From Vermamoeba vermiformis (lineage: Eukaryota; Tubulinea; Echinamoebida), in the NCBI GenBank assembly GCA_045837725.1, contig JBEWZL010000216.1:425671-489670 (forward strand): 64,000 nt of DNA, read 5' to 3'. Position 1 is the stretch's first letter; each line of letters starts with the position of its first letter. Positions 36,307 to 50,470 of this stretch are shown here, one piece after another. The notes beneath the pieces are model-generated. The model searched no databases, was not told the DNA's origin, and saw only the letters and a list, made by a program, of their open reading frames with translations. The position numbers were made by a program, and so were the translations under genes.

Positions 36307-38195
36307 CTAAGCCAAAGCATAAGCAACTTTGCCATTCTCAATCATGGCCACACGCAACATCGAGGTACCACCCTTGACACCTTCAACGGCACCAGAAGTA
36401 ACCACGATGTAGTCGCCCTCTTGCACAAACTTGTCACGCCATGCGCGCATGATGGCTTGTTCGGCTGTCTTTTCCACAACACCGCTCAACTTTTCAACCA
36501 AGTAAGGATAGACACCACGTGTGACTAGAGCGAACAAGTTAGTTTAATGCCCGCACAGTAGGCTTACTTGGTCGACTTACCGAGCAGCTGTTGTGCCACT
36601 TGGCGTGAGTCAGTGATGCAGACAATCGGTGAGTGAGGTCTGTACTTGGACACTAAGCGTGCAGTGTTACCAGAGACGGACAGAGCGACAATCAAGGCTT
36701 GAATCGCACGAAGATAATTAGTATTGAGTCGACAGAATGATAGCGATGATGCTGCTTACCTGCTTGAAGATCCCAACTGGTCTTGACGGCTGACGAGGTG
36801 ACAGACTCGGGCACGTTGAATTTAGGCACTTTGGCGGTCATCTCTCGCAGCTTCAAGAACAATTCACGGTAGTTGATTTGAGCCTCGGCTTCAATGCAAA
36901 TCTCGCCCATAATCTTCACACTCTCGACAGGGAAGCTGCCCATCGCAGTCTCACCAGATAACATGACGCAGTCTGTGCCGTCAATCACCGCGTTGAAAAC
37001 ATCAGCTACTTCAGCACGAGTGGGACGTGGATTTTGAATCATTGACTCGAGCATCTGAGTAGCGGTAATGACGGGCTTGCCAGCAACATTGCACTTGGCA
37101 ATCATTTGCTTTTGGACTGTGGTAACTTCAGGCAACGAGATCTCGACACCCATGTCACCACGTGCAACCATCACGCCATCAGTCTCGGCGAGAATCTCGT
37201 CAAAGTTGTCAATGCCCTCACGATTCTCGATCTTGGCAATAATCTTGAAGTTGTTCTCTCTGACGCCAGGAAGGGCTCGAATATCCTACCGCAGGTTAGA
37301 CACACTGTATATTATTATTGAGCTTACTTTAATATCTTGTGCTTTACGAATGAACGAGCCAGCGATGAAGTCCAACTTGTTCTTCACGGCAAACTCGACG
37401 AACTCCTTGTCCTTCTCAGTGACAGCAGGCAAGTCGATAATCTCGTCAGGAATGTTCACGTTCTTGTTCTCGCCGATCACTGCATTGTTCTCAACCAAGC
37501 ACGTGACTGTGTCGGTCAAATTGCTTGAGATAACAGACAAGCCGAGCAAACCATCGGCCACAAGAATTCTCGTCATTTTAGGCTTGGCAATTTGTGGAAG
37601 CTTCTTGTAGGTCATATAGAGGAGCTTATCGTCACCTACAGACTGTGTTAGCTACTGAAGTCTCCAGGTGGCTCGCAACTAATCCTACCTTCCGTAGCTT
37701 TGTCAGCAACTGTAATGTTGATAATTGTACCCTTCTGGAACACCCATTCTTTTTTGTTGTCACGCGAGGGGTTAGGCTTCATTTTGCCCGTACGAATTTC
37801 AGGACCCTAGCCGATTAGATCAGATCAAAAAATCTACCTGAAACTACAACCAAACGCACCTTAATATCAATCAAGATCGCGCACAAAGTTCCTCGTTTCT
37901 TGCAAGCCTCGCGAGTATTATCGATGATAGATTGATGGAACTAATTGGGAATTTTGTGTTAGTAAATCCAGAAGCGTCTACGCGGGACCATTGCAAGTCT
38001 TAAAGTAGGACATAATTAAGCATTACGTACATCGAAATCACCATGAGCAGTATTGAGACGGACTACGCACATTCCGGCGTCGAGCATCTCGCACAAAGTA
38101 TCAACACTGTTGGATTTAGGCCCAATTGTGCAAATGATTCTCGTCTTTAATTTTACGCCCTTCTCCGCTGTTATTGCATTACCATTAATACTCAT
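36307..38195 (-). CDS. Pyruvate kinase
   Basis: Seven coding exons read leftwards (38195-38031, 37940-37860, 37806-37689, 37635-37328, 37285-36760, 36697-36581, 36524-36307), 510 residues. The enzyme turns phosphoenolpyruvate and ADP into pyruvate and ATP in glycolysis. Hallmarks are [11 protein letters not shown] near the N-terminus, [24 protein letters not shown], the signature [14 protein letters not shown] with PRPTRAE, and [11 protein letters not shown]. The C-terminal allosteric domain is present to VAYALA. The ATG at 38195 is chosen because an upstream exon (38419-38356, starting MDAASEVDALRK) does not join in frame. Confidence 0.96.
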
Positions 38196-38355
38196 TAATA
38201 GCTAGAATCATGCCAGCAAAATTAAATTAGGAAAACTTTTTAATTTTAAAACTTCGGGTTATGCTTTGGAAATCGGGCATAATATTCCAGTCCGACATTG
38301 TGCAAGCAGCTACTTTCCATATTTTCCAAATTGAAGGTAAAATTTAAATGCTTAC

Positions 38356-38419
38356 TTGCGGATTGATAAAGTACACTGGAGGATTTTCTTAAGGCATCAA
38401 CTTCACTGGCGGCGTCCAT
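38356..38419 (-). other. Possible alternative or non-coding first exon of the pyruvate kinase gene
   Basis: An ATG at 38419 opens 21 codons ending at a good donor (GTAAGC). Spliced to the next acceptor (CTAG before 38198) it leaves pyruvate kinase out of frame by one base. It may be a transcribed leader exon carrying a short upstream frame, or there is an alternative acceptor I did not find. Confidence 0.4.
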
Positions 38420-38877
38420 CTTCTATTGTTAGTAACTGTTCGATTGTGGTTGTGGGTACGTGAGCGATTGAAAAAAAAGGGCTGAAAAAGGACACAAAAG
38501 TATCGTTCAATAAAAATTCAATTCCGCCCGTCCTCCCGCAAGTCACAAACACGCGTGATACTTCTGATAATGAGCACATACTTCTTTAATGCCGAATTTT
38601 AAAAGACATATCACAGAACATGTTAATGAGCGAAACAAATTGGCACAACGGTCGTCTGATTTAATCCGATCAAGGTTCGTGCGACAATTTTGCTTTAAAT
38701 ATTAATTTTACATATCTTTTGATGTGTCTTATGTTAATGTTAATTTTTGGTGCTATTCATTGCTTTTTCTGTGCTAATTGGGATATTTTTGTATTTTCTG
38801 TTGAAATATCTTGACGCCTTCAAATTGGCCCGACGCAGTCAATCACATTATCCTTTTATCTGATACATAAACAACAA
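38420..38877. promoter_or_regulatory. Divergent promoter region, pyruvate kinase / PRISE reductase
   Basis: 458 bases between two divergent genes, AT-rich, with poly-T stretches toward the reductase side. No defined site or RNA gene recognised. Confidence 0.4.
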
Positions 38878-40396
38878 ATGTCTCTCATATTTGATTACTT
38901 CGAACTTTTCGGAGAGGTCGAGCCAAGCAAGCCCATCATTCCTGTGGTGACTGGAGCCACAGGGATTAATGGCAATGCCATGGTGAGCTATCTATCTCAC
39001 TTTCCAAAACAAGTTCCTTTGATAATAGCGATATCCAAATCGACGCTGAACACGCCAGAAACGGATTGGTACGATGCGCCACACGTTCGTCACTTGGCCC
39101 TGGACCTGCTTGATACCGACAAAGTGAACGAGCAGATTGCAGCACATAAGCATTTGTTCCTCCAAGCTACGCATCTATTTCATATGTCTTACGTTGAGAA
39201 GGACTCGGATGAAGAGATGATCGAGGTAAACATGAAGATGTTGAGGAACATTATCGAAGGCCTCGAGAAGGTCACGCAACTTGATCACGTAGCATTGATT
39301 GACGGTAAGTCCATGTTCAATGATCAAAGCTCGTTTATCTGACCTATTCCTAATTAGGCGACAAGTACTACGGATCGCATCTTGGCCCGCACAAGACGCC
39401 TTACAGAGAGGACGATCCAAGACCTGACATCAAGCTGTTCTATTATCCTCAAGAGGATTATTTGAAAGAGCGTCACAAGTCGGCTGGCTGGAACTACACC
39501 GTGTTGAGGCACGTTTGGATTTAGCTTATTTCAATTACAAGGACTAACCTTTTCTCCATTGTAGAGCGAGTGTTATATTGGGATACTCGTACAACAGTTT
39601 TATGAACTTGGGTGCGACACTTGCAGCTTACGCGGTCCTGTGTAAAGAAGAAGGCGAGAAGTTCGTGTTCCCCGGCAGCGAGAAGAGCTGGAACTGTTTG
39701 CTCGACTTCTCCGACGTCCATTTGATCGCCAAGATGTTTGTGTGGGCTGCAGTCACAAACAGCGCATGGAACAACGCCTTCAATGTCGTGAACGGAGATC
39801 AATGGAGGTAAGTCTAGCTGCGTTTCAACAACGATAGTACACCGCATTAATGGCGTGATCTTTAGATGGTCCGAGTTGTGGCCTAAATTGGCCGAATACT
39901 GGGGCGTGGAATGGTCTGGTCCGCAAACAAAGTCTTTCTCGTTGGAGGAGAAGATGAAAGGCAAAAGTAAGCATTCATTAAGTACCGCGACTATATTGAT
40001 ATGATGTTGGATTAGACGGCGCATGGAAAAAAGTCGTCGCCAAGTACAAGCTGGCTGATTTGGATGTGGATCAGATCGCCACCTGGAAGTTTGCGGACAT
40101 GGTTCTTGGACGGTAAGTACATTATTTCCTAGTACCACATGTATTGATTTATATCCAGCGAATGGGACTCATTCAACGATATGACTAAGGCTCGCGAGTT
40201 TGGATTCGCCGGATTTGCAAACTCGCTTGTGTCCTTTAAGAAGACCTTCTTAGCTTATGAGCGTCGGGGCATCATACCAAAGATCGACGTCCTATCTGAG
40301 CATATTAAGGAGAGACACGATCAAATTGCTGCAGAGAAGCAGCAACAAGAGCTCGGAGTTCAACAGCCGTTCCCGAGCAAACCTGTACAAGGCTAA
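38878..40396 (+). CDS. PRISE-family SDR reductase (progesterone-5-beta-reductase / iridoid synthase-like)
   Basis: Six exons (38878-39304, 39358-39508, 39565-39807, 39866-39966, 40016-40112, 40159-40396), 418 residues. The N-terminus has a Rossmann NAD(P) motif (VVTGATGINGNAM), and DKYYGSHLGP fits the YxxG-like catalytic region of this short-chain dehydrogenase subgroup. Later NYTVLRASVILGYS and VNGDQWRWSELWPKLA match the family's conserved substrate pocket and C-terminal segments. Family members reduce activated C=C or C=O bonds in steroids and terpenoids; fungal and protist relatives have unknown substrates. The second intron (39509-39564) begins with GC, the second GC-AG intron of the window. 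AATAAA at 40474-40479. Confidence 0.85.
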
Positions 40397-40433
40397 CGAG
40401 CAAACCTGTGCAAGTCTAACGAGCAAACTTTTT
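40373..40433. repeat. Short tandem repeat at the reductase stop codon
   Basis: Three diverged copies of a unit of about 22-24 bases beginning GAGCAAACCTGT or GAGCAAACTT and separated by TCTAAC/GGCTAAC. The first copy covers the last codons of the reductase, so the repeat runs across the stop codon. Confidence 0.7.
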
Positions 40434-40741
40434 GTGACAATCTACAAGAGATTGTACTGCTGGCTCTACGTTTAATAAAAGTCTTTTCTGGAATATTCAC
40501 AAGCGCCTCCGTTGCAGGAAAGAGTCTTCGCCTCCACATTACATGCACAACCACAAGTTTGGTCGATTATGCAAAGACCATGAATGTTCTAAGCGACGTG
40601 CAAATTTGGTTGTGGACCTTCGGGGAGATTTCATTGTGGGTAGCCAAAAAAAACAAAAAGGGACGAAACGAACATTTTTTTATTATCATTTTTCTCCAAC
40701 GCAAGACTTCCTCCTAACATTGTAATTATTACTCATAAGCA
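40397..40741. other. Intergenic, no gene seen apart from the short repeat
   Basis: 345 bases between the reductase and the very large orphan gene: the tail of the repeat, a poly(A) signal at 40474-40479, and the promoter of the downstream gene. Confidence 0.5.
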
Positions 40742-43700
40742 ATGGAGAAAACTACTACTTTTCCGGCTGGAGGCAAGGTTGAGTTGTTGAAATCTGTTGA
40801 AAACTTGCCCTACCGCAAGAGAATCGCAGCCGCAGCAAAACTCGGCCGAGACCACAAGAAAAACCCTCAATTGAAGACCTTGATCAATGAGCTTCGCACG
40901 GTAAATATATTGAATTCCAAAATCTGCTTTTTGTGGGTTGAATTGAATTGAATGAATGCCAACTATTCTTTATATGGTTTGCATGGGGCATATTAATTAA
41001 TATTCTTGACCAGCATCCTGCTCCTCCTGCAGTTGAGCGAGAAGTCGAAGAAGGATTTAGCAATATGCTTTCGTCCCAACAACGTGATGTTGCCAAGTAC
41101 TACAACGAAGACCAGATGGTACGAGCTATACTATTTTGTGGCTACTTTGAATCGATTTACTAATTGTGTTCAGGCGTTGAATGCTGCTGTCGCTTCTCAC
41201 GAGCACTTGGACGTTCTTAAAGACGAACTTACTTCTCAATCTGTTTCGTTTAAGAAGCTTGTTATCAAGGAGGTTGTGCGTCAAGATAAATCCGACGACT
41301 TCATTCGGGGTCAGATCTTGACAGCTCCTCGTGCCGTTCGTAAGCAACTTATTGGCAAGTGCATCAAGTTCCGCCGCGTTGCTTTGCTTGAGTCGCTTAT
41401 CCCCGAGATTCTCAAGCTTCACGGTGCTGACGAAGTGGCCTCCTTTTTGCACGGCTGCAGCGACAAGGTTGTCAAGGAGCACCTCACTCAAGGTGACTTA
41501 ATCCACAACAAAAACCTGAACTGGGCTCACTTGGCTCGCTACCACGGTGCTTTGATTGTCTCTTTGATGGAAGCAGAGCTCTCCACTTCCTCCGTGTGGA
41601 ATCGTGCTGGTGTATTTGAAAATTGGGAGGACTTGTTGAGCAGTAAGTAGTTAATTTCAGTTGTTGATAACGTTATATTTATTGATTCGTTATTTAGAGA
41701 AGGGAATGTCCGAGCTTTTGTTTAACAGCAAGCAGACTCTTGCCCTTATTGCGCTGGTGCGCAAGTATACTCCTGCTCAGTTTGAAGCTTATAGCAATCA
41801 CCGTACCGAGCCTAAAGACTTGGCATCGCAACTCAAGCTCCCTGCGCAGTGCTTCATCTACTCAGTGCCTCGATTTATGAATACTTACCTCTCGCACTTC
41901 TTGAACCACAAGAGCACTTTGGTTCCGCTGATTGACTTCCTAATCGAGCGAATTGATGACTCCCGAGGTTATTTGCGAGTGTGCATCCCTAATGGCATTT
42001 GGTATAAGCACGTTGCCGCTGATCAAGTCTTGCGCTTCATCAAGGCAGTATTCGCCAAGTCTACCCCGGCCACAAGGGCAGCCAAATATTCTTACGATGT
42101 TCAGCTTTTGCGCGACATTCAGCAATTTTCCTTGCGCCACTTCGGCATGGGCGAGCTACTTGACTTGGCAAAGACGTTGCACTCTGTCTACGAGAAGATC
42201 CAAATTGATAATGGAGATGCCCGTGTCAGCATCTTCCACGTCCTCAACTTGTTCTACAGCGAGTTGAGCAACAGAGTGAAACGCGCTATGAAGACTGGCT
42301 TGAAGAACGACAAGGTGGCTAATCTCGACGTTATCATCAAGTCTTTCAACGACATTAACAACATTCTGATGCCTATTACTATTCCTCGTATTGAGGCAAA
42401 GGCTGTTGATGATACTCTGCTGAGCTCGTTGACCGATCTCTTCAGTGTTTGCCCTCCAGTGCCCGAGCTCTTGAAGTCTCTATTCGAACGTATTGGCAAC
42501 CTCTTCGCGACTGAAGAAGCATATCCGTCAACTCCCGCTCGTTTGGATGCTTATTCCTCAAGTGGTCGCGAGCGCGCAGAGCAGCTTTACACCAGACATC
42601 TGGACAACTTGCTGAAGCATCTCATAACAACCCATCAAAAGGCGTCCAAGAACGAAAGACTCGACGAGAAGCAACGTGCTATCGCAGTAGAGCAGCAAGG
42701 TGCTCTTTTCAAGGCGATGTGGCATATTTTCACCCGAGATCCGATGGAAAACACTCAAAGAATCGCTAAATTCTACCCGTACATGTCCCTAGAGTTGCGA
42801 GAGTCTTTGTGGCGCGAGCATCTTGGCGCCCCTGAAGACCGATTGAAGATTTTGGCTGGTGAGCACTTTGAGCATATGATGCGACTGTTCAATTTGTTGC
42901 CCATCAAGGCCATTCAACCAACGGTCAAAGCTCTTCTTTCTGATGAAGCTGTTATGACTAAGCTTGCACGTGACAAATTGCTTGCTTACCAAGATATCGA
43001 AGATCACGACATTAGAAAGCAAATGCAAAAGGCTGCTGACTCGAAGAATCCTACCGAGCGCTTGGCTGCCATGAAAAGATTGGTTGTTGCCACGATCCTG
43101 TCTAAGTCCGCCGTGCAAGCCGGCAGAACTTTGAAGTACATTCGTGACAAGATCAAGAACGAGGCCATCGACCGAAGAAATGAGGTGTTGAACTGCTTGG
43201 TGTACTTCACTGGCCCCAAAGAAGCTCACGAATCCGTGTTGCAACGAGAGAAGAAAGAAGTCTACGCTAACTCTTTCTTGCGAGAAGATACTCCCGAAGA
43301 ACAATTCGAGATGTGGCTCAAGTTATTGCAAGATTTGTTGGAAGCTCCTGATTTGAATCGCGTTAACACAGATGACTACTCCGCCATTGAGAATCACGCA
43401 TCCTTCAAGCACTTCTGGCACTTGAGCAAGTGCGCTATTGCTCGAGGAAGCGAGTTCCCCATGACTGAGCAAGGAAATGCTCTTAGCAGTCGATTCCTTG
43501 CTTTCGCTTTCGAGATTCAATGGCGCATTGGCCTCTACATCCGTGGTGATCGCAAGGCTGTAGAGAAATTCAAATTGGCCACGCAGTTCGTCTCACCCAC
43601 AACCTCGTTGCCCTATCCAGCTGTTAAAGTCGGACGCAGAGTGAAAAGTGCTGGTGTTAGCCACGACCCGTTCAAGCGACGCCCAGCATTTGCGAAAAGA

Positions 43701-46700
43701 TTTGTCGAGACCATTGTCAACATCGCTCTGCCCAAGTTCAGAGAACGTTTCCCTCGCATGAAGGTCCACGAATTGGGCAACTTCTTCGCTCCCTTGTTCC
43801 AAGCTGCAAATGCTTACTGGAAAGATCTCCCTGTCCTTACCAGCTACTTGAATGATGCTTTGGAAAATTTGAAGAAAACCAGCAAGAAGGACGAGGAGGG
43901 TTTGTTGATCATTGAACACGACAATCCGATCTTCAAGGTGTTTGAGCCTTTGCTCACCTTCAAGCGCCAAGAGCATTGGTCGAAGATTCCTGCTCTCAAT
44001 GATTACGTCGAAACGATTCTTCACTCTCGTCAAGCACCTACCGTTCTCAAGCCGTGGATGTACCACCACGAGGTTTCGTTGACCAAGAAGGGAACCAAAG
44101 CTCAACGTGCTCAAAAGCGCGATGAAACTGTCACCAAGTTGCTTTCGATCAGCAAATCGGCATTGCACTTGAAGTTTGTCTGGCATCACTTGTTCGAGAA
44201 TCGACAGGATCTTCTCGACAAGTACATTAACGAAGCTGACCCCAAGACTTACCGCGGTGTGTTCTTTGTCAACCCTGACGATAGACCTTTGTACAAGAAG
44301 ACTGAAGTCGAGAAGGTTGTTATTCAAGCAAAGGTTGGAGTCCGTCGAGTACGCGGAGCTGCTACGCCAGTCACGACAGTTATCAAGGGTACTGCAATGC
44401 AACAGGCAGTACACAATGTTCGCGAGGTTATTGCCAAGCAAAACGATGCCGAAGACAAGATTAAGGATGAAATGTCTCTCAATGGCGATCACCGGGACTT
44501 CTACACCTTTGAGGCCTGCTACAAGCTGAACAGATTGCTTCCCAGACAGTCACTGACTTTGGCTGCTCAATGGCTTCGTCAGTTGTTGAACGGCGATAGA
44601 CCAATGCCCGAGCGCATCAAGGCCGCCATCAGATGGACTTTGTTGCCTACCACTGCTTACTACGATGTCGTCAAGTTCTTGAACGAGTACGAAAAAGAAG
44701 ATGAAAAGACAAAGCGCCAAGCCTTGCCAGTCAACTTAATTGAGCCCGTTTTACGTGGTGCCATGTACAACGACGAGCCTAGTGCCGCTTTACGCTGGTT
44801 GTTGAGCCCTGAATTCCTTGGCTCTGAACGTGCTCGTGTTGCGATATACGCCGTTGCTCAGTGCGTGCCTCACTTGCCGGATGACGGCCTTACCAAGATC
44901 TGCCGAACTATTTTGACTGGAAAGAACCGCCATCAGCTCAAGGTTACGGCGTACAAGGAAATCATGCGCTTGTTAACTTCCTCACCAACTACTGAGAACA
45001 TCGAGATGGTCTTGCACGAATGGAACCGTAAAGAACTCCACCGCGACGTTGCCATCACCATCATTCAATGTGCTTTTGCCTTCTTGAAGTCTCCGGACGA
45101 GAACAAGAATGCTCTCGGTTGGAAGATCCTTGAATTGACCTTCGAGAAGTATCCCAGCCACTCTGAAATTCTGACAACTTTGTTGGCCACCAAATCCACA
45201 AACGCAGAGCAGCATCTTAACGTGGCACCTGAATACAATGGACAAGAGATGCAACAGCCACGCGTAAAGGAACTCATGGACGATCTTGCCAAGCGCGAAA
45301 TCCCCAAGAAGCACGTTGTGGACTACATTAACAAGGTTATCAAGCGATTGGTTAACCTCGAAACTCTTGATGAAGATGACGATGTGAAGCACTTGGCTCG
45401 TGTTAGCTTGTTCTACTGGCGTGAACAGGAGGGCAAAGAAGGCGTTGAGTACTTCATCCAAAACGCTTTGAAGTTCTTGTCCAACTTCGGCTCTAAGCTC
45501 CTAAGAAGCACAAAGGTCGGCGATCAAAAGGTGTTCTATGCACGCTCGACAACAATGTGGAACTACTTGGCTACTTGCTGTGGTATTAACACCGCATCCA
45601 GCACCTACGTTCGTGGCAAAGGAAATGTCGAACGCACACTGGGAGACCGTGCCTCGTTCATCAAAGCTATCGAAAATTACACAGCGGAAATTGGCCGCTT
45701 ATCTAAAACCAAGTGCACTGCCGAAGAAAGCCGCGTTCGTGTTATCTTATTGAACGTGTTCGATTCGGTTTTGACCGATGGAAAGATTTGGCCGACAACC
45801 GCCATCCAATCGGGCTTCTTCGATCGTCAGACCGAGCTTAAATTGATTGCTCCAATCCAAAAGTAAGTTGCTTCTTTTAGTTCTTACATATACTTACGTT
45901 GAGTGCTAGGTTGGGTAACATGTACTGGCTCGAGACTACCAAGAGAATCTTGAGGGGTCTTCGTCAACAATCGCCCTCTGTTGTGGTTGGTCCTATTCGT
46001 GACGCCTTCACTTTCGTTCTTTCGCACCAAACCTTCGTGTCGGAAATCGTCAGTGCAATCGGTGAATATGTCAGCACTTCGTACCACTATTGGCAATACA
46101 ATGAACAGAACGACGTCCACCAAGTCTTGCGCGAGGTCTTCGCTCCTACTTTTGTCAACACTTCCAATCTCGGTCCTGAAGCCTCCGCTTTGTTGACGAT
46201 GCTGCGCGTTAAAATGGTTTCCTACGCACCCAAGTTTGCCGAAGTTGGCGAGGAAAACCTGACGGTCGCTAATTTAATTTATGGCGGCATCAAGCAACTT
46301 GCCGAAGTTAAAGCCGTCCTCCCTCCTGACTTCGACTTGTTCACCGAGATGCTCAACCTCTTTAACAAGATCTGCACCACGCTCAGCCCTAACGTCTGGA
46401 ACGGCACTCGTACTTTCACTGCAGAAACTCAGCAGTTCGTGAAGACTGTGATCGATCAATGTCTGAGTGCTCCTGCAAGTGGCCGCGAGGGTGAACTCGC
46501 TCGTGAATTCATTACCCGCGCCTTGACACAACACCCGGAGGACTTGGCTTTGACGTACCACGATGTTGCCGATCACAACAGATTGATGTACGCCGTGCTT
46601 TTGCACGCAGCTTCACGCGACTTGTCAGCCAGCACCTTGGAGTCTACCTCAAAGTGCATCGTCGGTTTGGTTAGCGACATCCACTTCTACGTGGACAAGG

Positions 46701-47338
46701 TGTTCAACAAAAACACTAGACAGCGAACCAACAACGATTTGAACGAGTCTCCCGCGACCGTTGCTGCCCTTAATGCATTCTTGAGCGGAGGAGTCCTCAG
46801 CCAAAAGAAGGATGAAATCAACGCCTTAAAGATTAGCGATGCCATTCAGCTCTTGATCGGCACCACTGGCATTGCACTCCTGAATGAATTCCCTAGCTAC
46901 TTGTGGATCAATTCAGATGCATCTTTCGCCTTCATCCGAAACACCCTCTCATTCGGTCAAAAGCACGCTAGTGCCAAGCAACTTACTGCCAACCTCACCG
47001 CAGCCTTCAACCGCGCTATGACTTTGTCTTGGAACACTAAGGAAGATGAAGCTGAGGACGAAGAAGAAGAAAAGCCCAAAGACAAGAAGAAAGAAAAGCA
47101 CTACGACCTCACTGTGACCGTCGATCTTGTACGCCGATTGATGAAGGAAAACAATCACTTGGCTCGCTCGATTGCTTTGCAATTGGTCATCACTGCCTCC
47201 TGGGAGACTGCTTCCGGTGATGACAAAGTTTCTCGTCCCGAACTCGTTGCGTTGTTGGAAGAATTCTACAACGACGCCGACGAGACTTTGCGCGTCACAG
47301 CCCTTAAGGTGCAAACTGCTGGCAAGCGATTCAAGTAA
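40742..47338 (+). CDS. Very large orphan protein (about 2108 residues), alpha-helical
   Basis: Five exons (40742-40900, 41014-41118, 41174-41642, 41698-45862, 45910-47338). I do not recognise the family. The protein is helical and charged throughout, with amphipathic stretches of 30-45 residues that read like a HEAT/ARM-type solenoid, no signal peptide and no membrane segment. Near the C-terminus is an acidic-basic linker (EDEAEDEEEEKPKDKKKEK). Two exons of 4.2 and 1.4 kb are exceptional in this window, where exons are usually 50-450 bases. Codons such as AAG, GTC, CTC and ACC dominate, suggesting high expression. A scaffold, transport or abundant structural role is possible but unproven. AATAAA at 47360-47365. 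Confidence 0.9.
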
Positions 47339-47447
47339 ATTCGGCTACTGTGTACTGAGAATAAATTAAACATTATTACTAAGATTCATGTTCATGTGAC
47401 CTTTAAATATTACAAGTGTTATAAGTCTCAACTTGGGCTGTCGTGCT

Positions 47448-49746
<2,299 letters not shown>

Positions 49747-50470
49747 GATTGACAGAGTTTGAATTTTAAAATTTGATCAATCAACCGAAATCTTTTAAGT
49801 CGTCACCGAGTTTAAACACCTCACGTTGCGTGCATGTTTTAAGTTAGTGAACACGGCAAAATAAGCGCTTTATTACGAATAAATGGTGCGGAGGATGCAA
49901 TCTGTCGAACCAACTCACGTAGATAAGCACGTAGTGATTAATAATAATTATATAAAATAGAATTAATTTTATCCATAATACCTAGTCTTATTTCGTATTA
50001 AATAGTGGTCAAAATAATTTAAATATAACATTTTTTTGATTTACCAATGCGATTTTAAAATATTTTCCTCTTTGATCACGCTCATTATTTGTTATCTACT
50101 AATTTTCGAGTTGCAGTTACAATATGCGACTTTCAGACGACGGGTTGAGGGGATTGGTGGTATAATTGAACATTCAATTAAATGTCACAGAACGCTCTTC
50201 ATCGGTTAGTGAATATGACCACATACTTCTAAACGTTCACTGACGATACAAATCTGCAGGAGATTTCTTCGTTTTGAATTTCATTGCCGGCCTGCTCCTG
50301 ATTGGTCCTTCTCTGAAAATTTTGGCAAATTTCGGTTCTGTCTGTGTGTAATATTCGGGTATTAGAAGTATGGCTTCATGATCGCGGAGTGAATTACAGC
50401 GCAGGTAGAAAAACCAACGCGAATTCGTGCAATATTAATCAGATTAAAATTTAGATTGACACTGCAAGTC
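49747..50470. promoter_or_regulatory. Divergent promoter region, P5C dehydrogenase / NIDO-GH81
   Basis: 724 bases between divergent start codons. AT-rich in the middle (49940-50100). No coding exon, RNA gene or repeat recognised. Confidence 0.45.

Noticed and set aside
42000-47300. Long antisense frames opposite the 2108-residue protein
   Set aside because: They mirror the codon bias of the sense strand and have no splice or start context.
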